From a virus, in the IMG/VR virus record IMGVR_UViG_3300017917_003135, positions 1 to 45,707 of that record: a stretch of DNA of 45,707 bases, one strand, 5' to 3'. The notes below the pieces were generated by a model, which ran no database searches, was not told the DNA's origin, and worked only from the letters and a program-made list of their open reading frames with translations. Of the stretch, positions 1-7,682 are shown in pieces (the stretch's first letter is position 1; each line of letters begins with the position of its first letter). The translations under genes were made by a program, and so were the position numbers.

Positions 1-1
1 A

Positions 2-298
2 GTTTCTGTAACATTATCATTTAATAAAGAAAATGAAACTAAATTTGTTGCTCCAGCATTACAAATGTATGAAGGACAACTTAAGGCAGTATCTTTCTTA
101 CCTATGGGCAATGAGGTTTATCCACAACAACCATATAACGAAATAAGTAAAGAAGAGTATGAATCTTATGTTGGTAAAATTGCAAAGATTGATTGGTCTG
201 CAATTTATGATGGAGTGGATAATTTAGAGGCTCAAGGAGAGATGTATTGCACTACAGATTATTGTGAAATTAAAACAGTAAAGGAAAATAGCAAATGA
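2..298 (+). CDS. nrdJ: Class II (adenosylcobalamin-dependent) ribonucleotide reductase, C-terminal fragment
   Basis: The reading frame is open to the window's left edge, so only about the last 98 residues are present. An internal ATG at 65 is not taken as the start because the frame continues upstream. The enzyme would reduce ribonucleotides to deoxyribonucleotides in the cytoplasm. The tail reads IDWSAIYDG, then EAQGEMYCTTDYCEIK. The two cysteines spaced CxxxxC near the C-terminus (codons 248-250 and 263-265) match the thioredoxin-reducible pair of monomeric B12-dependent reductases. The Pro/Tyr/Glu-rich stretch before them is also typical. The stop overlaps the next start as ATGA at 295-298. 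A cobalamin adenosyltransferase three genes downstream supports the class II call. The catalytic barrel lies outside the window, so the class rests on the tail motif and context. Confidence 0.72.
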   Translation, partial: VSVTLSFNKENETKFVAPALQMYEGQLKAVSFLPMGNEVYPQQPYNEISKEEYESYVGKIAKIDWSAIYDGVDNLEAQGEMYCTTDYCEIKTVKENSK

Positions 299-747
299 AA
301 AGAATATTGATATCAGCAGCATTTTTTTTATTAGTTTTTGCTGGTTTACAAAGTATAACTAAATCAAATAGTGATTGTGTTAATCTTTATATTGATTATA
401 GTGTCTTAAATAATCAAACAAAAATAACAAAATGTATAGAAGCGTCTAAAGATACAACCGCATTAGATATTTTAAGAAAGGCTAATCTTAAGATAGAAGG
501 AACTAAAAAATATGGACTTGGCGTAGTTTGTAGAGTTAATGGATTACCAAATAAAACTATGGAGTCATGTGAAACAATGCCCCCAGCAGAGGCATATTGG
601 GCAATCATAATTAAAGAAAAACAAAAAGTTCCATTTCCAATTAATGAATGGGGCTGGGGTCAATTAGCAGTTGATCAGCAGTTATTGAATCCAGGAGATT
701 CTATTGGGTTGGTATGGGCTAATAATGGAAAGGTTATATTTCCATGA
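295..747 (+). CDS. Transcobalamin-like (DUF4430) membrane-anchored protein, putative cobalamin binder
   Basis: This 150-residue protein begins with Lys-Arg and a hydrophobic stretch (residues 4-21), read as a signal peptide or N-terminal membrane anchor. There is no lipobox cysteine. The rest should lie outside the membrane. Its pattern, TALDILRKAN, then YGLGVVCRVNGLP, then PPAEAYWAIII, then WGWGQLAV and GDSIGLVW, resembles the DUF4430 / transcobalamin C-terminal-like fold found in bacterial proteins near vitamin B12 uptake genes. Cys53 and Cys60-range cysteines recur through the domain and could form disulfides, which fits export. It overlaps the reductase by ATGA and the next gene by ATGA, implying translational coupling. 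The inferred role is to capture cobalamin at the host surface for the reductase. No binding residue can be assigned from sequence alone. The fold is fairly likely, the ligand is inference. Confidence 0.6.
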   Translation: MKRILISAAFFLLVFAGLQSITKSNSDCVNLYIDYSVLNNQTKITKCIEASKDTTALDILRKANLKIEGTKKYGLGVVCRVNGLPNKTMESCETMPPAEAYWAIIIKEKQKVPFPINEWGWGQLAVDQQLLNPGDSIGLVWANNGKVIFP

Positions 748-908
748 AACTAGCATATAAAACTTTTGATAATGTTATAGAGTTTCCATTAAAAAAACGT
801 AAACCTACAACCATAGAATATATATTTCAATTAATTATAAATCTGTCTGCACTTTATTTAGCCAATAAAATTACAATTGATATTTGGCGTTCTTTGACGG
901 GACACTAA
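744..908 (+). CDS. 54-residue putative single-pass membrane peptide in the cobalamin cluster
   Basis: The peptide starts at the ATG overlapping the previous stop (ATGA, 744-747). It ends in a TAA whose last base is the first base of the adenosyltransferase ATG (TAATG). It has a basic stretch KKRK at residues 17-20 followed by a hydrophobic or amphipathic segment of about 25 residues (IEYIFQLIINLSALYLANK). This suggests an inner-membrane helix with a cytoplasmic N-terminus. I do not recognise a family. The exact double overlap argues that it is a real gene. Its place between a putative surface cobalamin binder and a cobalamin-modifying enzyme makes a role in membrane passage or tethering imaginable, but nothing in the peptide shows this. 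Confidence 0.6.
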   Translation: MKLAYKTFDNVIEFPLKKRKPTTIEYIFQLIINLSALYLANKITIDIWRSLTGH

Positions 909-1402
909 TGGTTCATCTGACTCGTATATATACAAAAACTGGTGATGATGGAAAAACTTCTACCGCTACAAATGAAAGAATAGATAAGAGTAGTGCTTTA
1001 ATTGAAGCAATTGGTGCAGTAGATGAAGCCAACTCTGCTATTGGAATGGCAACAGAATATCATAATGACATTATAGATAGAATACAAAGTGATTTGTTCG
1101 ATCTTGGAGCAGAACTTTCTGGTGCCCCGACAATAACCATATCTGAAGAAAGAATTACATATTTAGAAAATATTATTGATGACTATAATGAATTTTTAGA
1201 ACCACTACATTCTTTTGTTCTGCCTACAGGTCCTCTTCATAATGCAAGAACAATAGTTAGAAGAGCAGAACGTGAGGTTTGGAAAATTGATAATATAAAT
1301 ATAAATATTCCAAAATATTTAAATAGACTTTCAGATTTATTATTTGTTATGGCAAGATATCATAACAAAGGTAACGAAAAGTTATGGATTCCTAAAAATT
1401 AA
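908..1402 (+). CDS. pduO: PduO-type ATP:cob(I)alamin adenosyltransferase
   Basis: The 164-residue product transfers the adenosyl group of ATP to reduced cobalamin, making adenosylcobalamin, the coenzyme of class II ribonucleotide reductase. Family motifs appear in order: the N-terminal ATP-binding loop YTKTGDDGKTS (residues 8-18), the helix EAIGAVDEANSAIG (33-46), the segment PTGPLHNARTIVRRAER (106-122), and YLNRLSDLLFVMAR (137-150). Length is slightly short of the roughly 180-200 usual for the family, but all core helices are present. The ATG at 908 is chosen over an in-frame ATG at 884 because it overlaps the preceding stop as TAATG and places MVHLTRIYTKTGDDG at the family's usual N-terminus. 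It is the most secure member of the cobalamin cluster. Confidence 0.9.
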   Translation: MVHLTRIYTKTGDDGKTSTATNERIDKSSALIEAIGAVDEANSAIGMATEYHNDIIDRIQSDLFDLGAELSGAPTITISEERITYLENIIDDYNEFLEPLHSFVLPTGPLHNARTIVRRAEREVWKIDNININIPKYLNRLSDLLFVMARYHNKGNEKLWIPKN

Positions 1403-1419
1403 AGAATGGAGAAAGCATA

Positions 1420-2019
1420 GTGAGTTATCAAATAATTAATATTGCAACTAAAGAAGATTTAGAGTTAATTGAAAATTTTATTAATTCTGTAAAATTTAAC
1501 ACTAAGGAAGATCACATTCCGCTTCATGATCCACTTTTTAATCAAGAACAAATTAACTTTGATATTACAACATATGGAGATATGCCAAGAGAGGTAGTAG
1601 AAATATTTGAAAAATATGTTTATGCTATTCAAAGTGCTGTAAGTAAAACAACAAAAATATTTTATGATCCACCAATCCTAGGAAAAAGTTATATTGCAAA
1701 ATATTCTGTGGGTTCTGGTGTTTTAATGCATTTTAACTCTGACAGGCCAAAAAATGTTTATAGGTCAATAGTTCAATGGACAAATAATCATAAAGGCGGA
1801 ATTTTTAAGTTTGATAACTATAAAATTGGTAAAAATTTAGTAGCAGGAGACTGTATTATTTTTCCAGAAACAGAAGAGTTTCAAAGAGAGATTACGCCAA
1901 TAGAAGAGGGTAGTTTGTTTATATCAGATTTTTGGAATGCCCCAGTTGGACAATCTCCATATCCAGGTTTAAATTATAACGAAATCTATTGGGGAAATCC
2001 TCTTTGGGAAAATCGTTAA
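1420..2019 (+). CDS. 2-oxoglutarate/Fe(II) oxygenase-like protein with degenerate metal site
   Basis: This 199-residue protein has a GTG start with a GGAGAAAG Shine-Dalgarno sequence at 1408-1415. The layout is that of prolyl-4-hydroxylase-like double-stranded beta-helix enzymes: IAKYSVGSGVLMHF, then GGIFKF, then AGDCIIFPETEEFQREITPIEEG. In active members the iron ligands are HxD and a distal His. Here the first site is His104-Phe-Asn106 (an Asp follows at 108), and the distal His position is Arg156. The Arg that usually binds 2-oxoglutarate shortly afterwards is also not evident. The likely reading is a structural or catalytically dead member, or one with altered ligands. It sits between the cobalamin cluster and a tail protein gene, which does not fix its role. 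The active oxygenase-like proteins at 37347-39627 belong to a different subgroup. Confidence 0.55.
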   Translation: MSYQIINIATKEDLELIENFINSVKFNTKEDHIPLHDPLFNQEQINFDITTYGDMPREVVEIFEKYVYAIQSAVSKTTKIFYDPPILGKSYIAKYSVGSGVLMHFNSDRPKNVYRSIVQWTNNHKGGIFKFDNYKIGKNLVAGDCIIFPETEEFQREITPIEEGSLFISDFWNAPVGQSPYPGLNYNEIYWGNPLWENR

Positions 2020-2021
2020 TG

Positions 2022-2030
2022 TGATAAAAT
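2022..2030 (+). promoter_or_regulatory. Extended -10 promoter candidate (TGATAAAAT)
   Basis: TGATAAAAT fits the extended -10 pattern TGnTAnAAT and ends nine bases before the ATG at 2040. No Shine-Dalgarno sequence precedes that ATG, so a leaderless or very short-leader transcript is expected. A second TATAAT (2036-2041) overlaps the start codon and is less likely to be used. Confidence 0.4.
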
Positions 2031-2039
2031 AGACTTATA

Positions 2040-5000
2040 ATGTCTATTAAATCTAATTTATATGCAGAAAAAATATTTGCAGAGCACCCCACAGGTCTTT
2101 GGTCATTAGATGACAATGCTGACTATCTTTCTTTAGTGTCTTCAGCACAAAGAAATATTATAAATTGGAATTTTTCTGAAGCAACAGTAACCTCAAGTGA
2201 ATTAGATATTAATAAGCCTTTTTTAAACAGTGTTTTAAATCAAATTCAATTTGAAGATTTTTTAACAAGTTCTAAAGAAATTAAATTTATCGGCCCAGAT
2301 TTAATAGATTTAGACGAATTAAATTCACAGTTGGCAACTCTCACTACTGGATGCTATATGTATACAGAAAGTGCATATTTAAAATCTATATCTATTGGTT
2401 TTGAATATAATGATACATCTTCAGCAGAAACAGTAGAAAAGGTAACAAAATACAACACTGATATTTCTCAAAAATGGATATTTTTATCTCATACGTCAAC
2501 TTTTCCCAATCAAAGCACATCCTTTAGGCCAATAATAAAAATTGAATTTGAAGGTGGGGCAGCCTCTACGGAAAGTTACAGAATTTTTGTAAATGGTATT
2601 ACTTTAGGACAATGTTCTGAAAATTTTAATACTACTTCACTTGGAACACAGGCTATTTCTTTACCAAATGAAATTGCATTAAGCAACATTGATGGTTGCT
2701 ATATTGCTAATTCGTATATTCCTGGTATTAAAAATGGATATTATTTAATTAAAGATAATAAGTTATTAGCAAAAAATGCTAGTGTACCAATGGTATATGG
2801 GTCTGATAATATTACAAAAATTTTACCAAATTTGAATAATCCATCATTAATTATTCCAGGATTAGGGTTTTTAAACGAAACTGGAAGACATCAAGATTAT
2901 ACGATAGAAATGTGGATGAGAATTAATTGTGACTCTAAGTCCCCATTGAGAATTTTTGGACCAATTGGGTCAAATGATGGGCTATATGTAGAAGATGGAT
3001 TTATTAGTTTAGTTATTGGTAAATATTTTGCTTCACATTATATTGGAGAGTGGTATAGGCCAATGCTTGTTCAAATTAGACTAACACAAAATAATGCATC
3101 TTTAATTATTAATGGTGAACAAGTAGTTGCTTTAGATTTAAATGTAAGTAATTTAAATCTTCCACAAGAATTTAATGAATTAAATAAAGAGTTAGATTGG
3201 CTTGGTTTTTATTCTTATGATGATGCAAATCCTTATGAAGTAGACTGTGTTGCTATATATTCTTATTTAGTTCCAGATATTGTTGCTAAAAAAAGATGGG
3301 TTTATGGACAAGCAGTTATTTCTCCAGAAACAGTTAATTCGGCATATGGAGCATCTTCTATTTATATAGACTATCCATATTCTGAATATACAGCAAACTA
3401 TGCATATCCTAATATTGGAACTTGGAGTCAGGCAGCAATAGACAATATATCTACAACAGAAAAAACTTTATCGGTTACCAAGCATAATTTACCTACTTTA
3501 TTTTTAGATAATAAAACAGAAAACAATTTTTTAGAAGATAATAAAATTATTCAAGATGAAGATTTATATTATTTTACTTTTAGGCCAAATTCGACCTGGA
3601 ATAATAAAAAAACTTATATGTTTTTAGATAATTTTTCTATGATTAACGAGGATATACATGGAATTTCATCTGTTATTAAATTTGATACTGCTGTAAATAA
3701 TATTCAAACTATATTTACAATTTATGACATTAATAATGGAAATTATTTTAAATCAACATTAGAAAATACAACAATAAAATATTATTTTTATTATAACGAA
3801 GAGTTGACTACTTTAGATACTATTAATTCTGTTAATGTAGATACGTATTTACCAATAGGTTTTAATCTTGAATCTATGATAGATTATTTTGGATCTAACC
3901 TTTCTATATTTTTTGGAAGTAAAAATTCATTAAAAATTTATATAGGTTCGAATCAAAGCGGTCTTGAAAATTTTGAGGGAAAAATATATAAGTTTAATTT
4001 ATACAGCGATTACAATGTCAGTTTAATGTCTGAGTATTTTTTAGAAAATGGATTATGTGATATTAGTGAAGGACAACAGTTTTTAAATCATACCGCTACA
4101 TACACTTTAATTAGTGATTTAAAATATAATAATTATTACTTAGATATTGCTTCAAGTGGATATTGGGAAGACTATATTCCTTTGTCATATTTTGCCACTT
4201 ATATTGATGATGTTAGTGGACAAAAATACTATGATTTAGATTTATTGCAATTTAATATAGACTATCCTTCACCAACCATTGTTTATTCCACAGAACAAAC
4301 ATCTTCTTGGGATTATAATTCTTTAGAATTGGCATACGACCATACAGTGCAAAGAACATATGCACAGTTAGATAATTCATTGTTTTCTGGTTGGCAAAAT
4401 TATGAAGATATAGAGCAAAAATCTATAAAAAATTATTTTTATAATACAGACGGTTCATCTGTTCGTAGTTATATTAGTTTTCAATATATTAATTTAGGTG
4501 CAAATAAAAATATTAAAGATTTTCCATATATTCAGCCAATTAGAAATGATAAAATATTAAATGTTTCTAACTATAATAACTGGCAAAATACTGTTTTTGA
4601 GGTAGCAGACAATACAATAATTTATCCGCCAACAGGTATTGATTTTAATAGTTTAGCAATAGTTATACATCTTGTAATTAATATTCAAGGAACTCAATAT
4701 AAAAATATTTCACTTAAAAAATTAGAGTTAGCCTCACAGGCTTTTGATCATAATTCTGCAAAACAAATAGGAACTAGGTTTGGATTACCAATTTATCCTT
4801 ATAAAAAAACTGGAATATATTTTGATTATAAAGCAAAAAATCCAATAAGTATTTTTAAAGAAAGTGTCCCATATTTATATTCAACTAGAAAAAGTGGTAT
4901 AGAAGTTAGAGGAGATTTTAATCCTTTTATAAATAGAGGAATAGCAATTCCATTAAATAGAAGCACTTCTAACAACTATAAAATCTCGGCAGCACAAATG

Positions 5001-5630
5001 TGGCTAAGGTATGATTTTGATAAATTTACTTATGGCCCAACTCAAGTTTTTGAATTAGAACATAAAAACGATACTATTAAATTTTTTATATCAGCAGTTA
5101 GCGAAAATGGAGATAGAGGTAAAATTTTTGCAATTAACAGGTCAACTGGGCAAGAGGTAAATGGCTTGGCATTTTATATAAATGGAAATATAGTTAGAGA
5201 GCCAATAATTGAAGCAAAAGAGTGGGTAGTATTTGGTGTTTCATTTGCAAATAGTCTTAATTTAGATAACTTCTTGGGATATATAAATTTAAATGGTCCT
5301 TTTGTGTTTAATAGTATTACTAATTATCAGTCTACAGAATTACAAGAAATTCAGAGTAAAATTTATAGACCATGGTTAAAGGTTAAGAATGACGGAGTAT
5401 CGGATTTATTTTGGTCTTACTGGTATTCATCATATAATTGGAACGGTGTATTAGTTTCAGAGTCCTCAGAGTTGTATGGGGTAGATCCTTCAGAAGTTTA
5501 TAAGACCTACATAGGAAGAAATAAGGTTATAGTCAATGGAAACAATAATGAAAGTTTAAATTTCACAGCCGAATCTATTAAAATTTTTACTAATGCTACA
5601 TGGCAAACACAGACCGAAACACCAGTATAA
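2040..5630 (+). CDS. Large LamG-like tail or receptor-binding protein
   Basis: This is a 1196-residue beta-rich protein with no signal peptide. The start HPTGLWSLDDNADY is typical of phage adhesion proteins built from concanavalin A / laminin-G-like jelly-roll domains. A clear jelly-roll segment lies around residues 280-425: DYTIEMWMRIN, then LFGPIG-like turns, then VQIRLTQNNASLIINGEQVV, then DWLGFYSYDD and VDCVAIYSYLVP. Similar signatures recur near residues 510-660 (STWNNKKTYMFLDNF to KIYKFNLYS) and 980-1140 (AQMWLRYDFD to VVFGVSFANS), so at least three sandwich domains are likely. LamG-type domains in tail proteins usually bind host surface glycans, and this is inferred here. It lies far from the main tail operon, upstream of the portal. 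Composition is rich in Asn, Ile, Tyr and Ser, like the minor tail proteins at 21872-28335. Confidence 0.6.
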   Translation: MSIKSNLYAEKIFAEHPTGLWSLDDNADYLSLVSSAQRNIINWNFSEATVTSSELDINKPFLNSVLNQIQFEDFLTSSKEIKFIGPDLIDLDELNSQLATLTTGCYMYTESAYLKSISIGFEYNDTSSAETVEKVTKYNTDISQKWIFLSHTSTFPNQSTSFRPIIKIEFEGGAASTESYRIFVNGITLGQCSENFNTTSLGTQAISLPNEIALSNIDGCYIANSYIPGIKNGYYLIKDNKLLAKNASVPMVYGSDNITKILPNLNNPSLIIPGLGFLNETGRHQDYTIEMWMRINCDSKSPLRIFGPIGSNDGLYVEDGFISLVIGKYFASHYIGEWYRPMLVQIRLTQNNASLIINGEQVVALDLNVSNLNLPQEFNELNKELDWLGFYSYDDANPYEVDCVAIYSYLVPDIVAKKRWVYGQAVISPETVNSAYGASSIYIDYPYSEYTANYAYPNIGTWSQAAIDNISTTEKTLSVTKHNLPTLFLDNKTENNFLEDNKIIQDEDLYYFTFRPNSTWNNKKTYMFLDNFSMINEDIHGISSVIKFDTAVNNIQTIFTIYDINNGNYFKSTLENTTIKYYFYYNEELTTLDTINSVNVDTYLPIGFNLESMIDYFGSNLSIFFGSKNSLKIYIGSNQSGLENFEGKIYKFNLYSDYNVSLMSEYFLENGLCDISEGQQFLNHTATYTLISDLKYNNYYLDIASSGYWEDYIPLSYFATYIDDVSGQKYYDLDLLQFNIDYPSPTIVYSTEQTSSWDYNSLELAYDHTVQRTYAQLDNSLFSGWQNYEDIEQKSIKNYFYNTDGSSVRSYISFQYINLGANKNIKDFPYIQPIRNDKILNVSNYNNWQNTVFEVADNTIIYPPTGIDFNSLAIVIHLVINIQGTQYKNISLKKLELASQAFDHNSAKQIGTRFGLPIYPYKKTGIYFDYKAKNPISIFKESVPYLYSTRKSGIEVRGDFNPFINRGIAIPLNRSTSNNYKISAAQMWLRYDFDKFTYGPTQVFELEHKNDTIKFFISAVSENGDRGKIFAINRSTGQEVNGLAFYINGNIVREPIIEAKEWVVFGVSFANSLNLDNFLGYINLNGPFVFNSITNYQSTELQEIQSKIYRPWLKVKNDGVSDLFWSYWYSSYNWNGVLVSESSELYGVDPSEVYKTYIGRNKVIVNGNNNESLNFTAESIKIFTNATWQTQTETPV

Positions 5631-5641
5631 TATGGTATACT
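5626..5641 (+). promoter_or_regulatory. Overlapping -10 boxes upstream of the head gene block
   Basis: TATAAT lies at 5626-5631, and an extended box TGGTATACT lies at 5633-5641. The second ends seven bases before the ATG at 5649 and overlaps the end region of the preceding gene. There is no Shine-Dalgarno sequence, so transcription could begin on the start codon. Confidence 0.4.
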
Positions 5642-5648
5642 GATGAAC

Positions 5649-6053
5649 ATGAGGCCTAATAAAAACAAAAAAAATGGTAAACAACTGCCCAAAATGAAGG
5701 GGCAAGTCGGAGAATCTCGTATAAAGGTAATAGAAAAGAACTATAACTGGGGATTATATGTATATAAAAAATCTAATGGTAAATGGTTTACAGACGGAAA
5801 CGGGTCAGTATTAAATATTCCTTCAATGAAAGGTGATATTAGTAAAATTTCAGAATTAACGCAAGCAGCAAAATATTATGGCGATCCTGGAGATGGGCAT
5901 TGCGTATTTGTCCCTGGATTAAATAGAGTATCAGAAGAAGAATACTCAGAACAAAAAGATAGAATGTCTCAAGGATTAATACCAAGCATGAATGACCTTG
6001 GCGCAGTTCATGCAGCACAGCAGACTGTTAAAAAATGGGGAGCAGAAGACTAA
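5649..6053 (+). CDS. Conserved-looking hypothetical protein upstream of portal
   Basis: The 134-residue protein is not recognised. It begins with a Lys/Asn-rich basic segment (PNKNKKNGKQ) and continues with a compact domain: NWGLYVYKKSNGKWFTDGNG (with an aromatic strand pattern), then VLNIPSMKGDISKISELTQAAKYYGDPGDGHCVF. The C-terminal half is helical and charged. The ATG at 5649 is preferred because it sits seven bases after the TATACT box. An alternative ATG at 5643 adds two residues. Its stop overlaps the portal start (TAATG), so it is co-translated with head genes and may be a head or packaging accessory. That is positional inference only. Confidence 0.6.
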   Translation: MRPNKNKKNGKQLPKMKGQVGESRIKVIEKNYNWGLYVYKKSNGKWFTDGNGSVLNIPSMKGDISKISELTQAAKYYGDPGDGHCVFVPGLNRVSEEEYSEQKDRMSQGLIPSMNDLGAVHAAQQTVKKWGAED

Positions 6054-7642
6054 TGAGCGAAGAAAAAGAATACAGGGTTGGAGCAAGAATTGATGAATTG
6101 CAGGACACAGAAAGTCAATTTAAAAAAAGCGATCCATTTAATCAGACATGGGATGAATTAAAAAACTTATCTGGATTAGATAATAACTTTAAAAGACGTG
6201 CTGCGAGAATGTCAAAAGTTGAAGCCTCTCCAGCGTATATGAGTAATGCTAATGCAATTAACTCTGGAATTGATGGAGCCCAGTCAAAAGAAATAAATCC
6301 AGGAACTTTATATAGAAATGCCTACGGATTATTTGATGTTATTACCCCTCCATGGAACGTATATGAATTAGCAAATTACTATGACACTTCATTTGCAAAT
6401 CATGCAGCAATTGATGCTAAAGTAGAAAATATAGTTGGACTAGGATATAAATTTGAAATATCACCAAGAACAATGCTTAAATTAGAAGCATCGATAGATA
6501 GTGGTGCAACAGAAAGAGCACGTAAAAGAATTGAAAGATCAAAAATTGAATTAACTGATTGGTTAGAAAGTCTAAACAATGATGACTCATTTACTTCTAC
6601 GATGGAAAAGGTTTATACCGATGTTCAGGCTATTGGCAATGGATATTTAGAAATTGGAAGAACTGTAAGAGGAGAAATTGGCTACGTTGGACATATTCCA
6701 GCAACCACAATGCGTGTACGCCGTATGCGTGATGGATTTGTTCAAATTATTGCAAATAAAGTTGTTTATTTTAGAAATTTTGGAGCAAAGAATCAAAATC
6801 CAGTTACATCAGATAATAGACCAAATGAGATTATTCATTTTAAACAATATTCTCCATTAAACACTTTTTATGGAGTGCCAGACATTATTTCTGCAATTTC
6901 ATCACTACATGGAGATCAATTGGCCTCTCAATATAATATTGATTATTTTTCAAATAAGGCTGTACCAAGGTATGTCGTTACGCTTAAGGGCGCAAAGTTA
7001 TCTGCAGATGCTGAAGACAAGATGTTTAGATTTTTACAAACTAGCCTAAAAGGACAATCCCATAGAACATTGTATATTCCACTACCTGGAGATACAGATA
7101 GTAATAAGGTTGAGTTTAATATGGAGCCAATTGAAAACGGTATTCAAGATGGTTCATTTAAAGAGTATAGAAAACAAAATCGTGATGATATTTTAGTAGC
7201 GCATCAAGTTCCTTTGTCTAAATTAGGAGGATCTGACTCTTCTGCAATTGCTGCTGCTTTGGCACAAGATAGAACATTTAAAGAGCAGGTGGCCAGGCCA
7301 GCACAACGTCAACTTGAAAAAATGATTAATAAAATTATTCGTGAAAAAACAGATATCTTAGAATTTAAATTTAATGAACTTACATTAACAGATGAAATTG
7401 CTCAATCTCAAATATTAGAGAGATATGTAAAAACCCAAGTTATGCTTCCAAATGAAGCAAGACAGCAACTTGGTTTGCCACAGGTTTCTTATGGGGATGA
7501 ACCATTTCAATTAAAGCCACAGGATGCAGCAAGTCAGACAACAACAAGACAAAGAGATTCTGATAGATCCAATAATCAATCAGATAGTCCCGCAACTATA
7601 TCTGGAAGAAATCCAAAAGGAGAGGGCAGATCATCTCAATAA
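6053..7642 (+). CDS. Portal protein
   Basis: The 529-residue portal would form the dodecameric ring at one capsid vertex through which terminase pumps DNA and to which the tail joins. Family features include PPWNVYELANYYDTSFANHAAIDAKV near the N-terminus, the wing/stem region GNGYLEIGRTVRGEIGYVGHIPATTMRVRR, and IIHFKQYSPLNTFYGVPDIISAISSLHGDQ. A helical segment around FKEYRKQNRDDILVAHQVPLSKLGG leads into the crown. The C-terminus is Gln/Ser-rich and probably disordered. Length is normal for HK97/PBSX-type portals. The ATG at 6053 overlaps the preceding stop and is preferred to an upstream in-frame ATG at 6035. It is followed by protease, scaffold and capsid genes, the standard head order. Confidence 0.93.
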   Translation: MSEEKEYRVGARIDELQDTESQFKKSDPFNQTWDELKNLSGLDNNFKRRAARMSKVEASPAYMSNANAINSGIDGAQSKEINPGTLYRNAYGLFDVITPPWNVYELANYYDTSFANHAAIDAKVENIVGLGYKFEISPRTMLKLEASIDSGATERARKRIERSKIELTDWLESLNNDDSFTSTMEKVYTDVQAIGNGYLEIGRTVRGEIGYVGHIPATTMRVRRMRDGFVQIIANKVVYFRNFGAKNQNPVTSDNRPNEIIHFKQYSPLNTFYGVPDIISAISSLHGDQLASQYNIDYFSNKAVPRYVVTLKGAKLSADAEDKMFRFLQTSLKGQSHRTLYIPLPGDTDSNKVEFNMEPIENGIQDGSFKEYRKQNRDDILVAHQVPLSKLGGSDSSAIAAALAQDRTFKEQVARPAQRQLEKMINKIIREKTDILEFKFNELTLTDEIAQSQILERYVKTQVMLPNEARQQLGLPQVSYGDEPFQLKPQDAASQTTTRQRDSDRSNNQSDSPATISGRNPKGEGRSSQ

Positions 7643-7650
7643 ATGAGATG

Positions 7651-7679
7651 TTGTCAAAAATAGCCCTATAATATATACT
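7651..7679 (+). promoter_or_regulatory. Promoter candidate for protease/scaffold gene
   Basis: TTGTCA at 7651-7656 and TATACT at 7674-7679 are separated by exactly 17 bases, a near-consensus sigma70-type pair. A second TATAAT (7667-7672) overlaps the spacer and ends 10 bases before the ATG at 7683. No Shine-Dalgarno sequence precedes that ATG, suggesting a transcript that starts on or within a few bases of it. Confidence 0.5.
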
Positions 7680-7682
7680 AGT

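Noticed and set aside
65-298. Complete 77-residue gene starting at ATG 65
   Set aside because: The frame stays open to the window edge and the residues upstream of Met continue the same domain, so it is the end of a longer gene.
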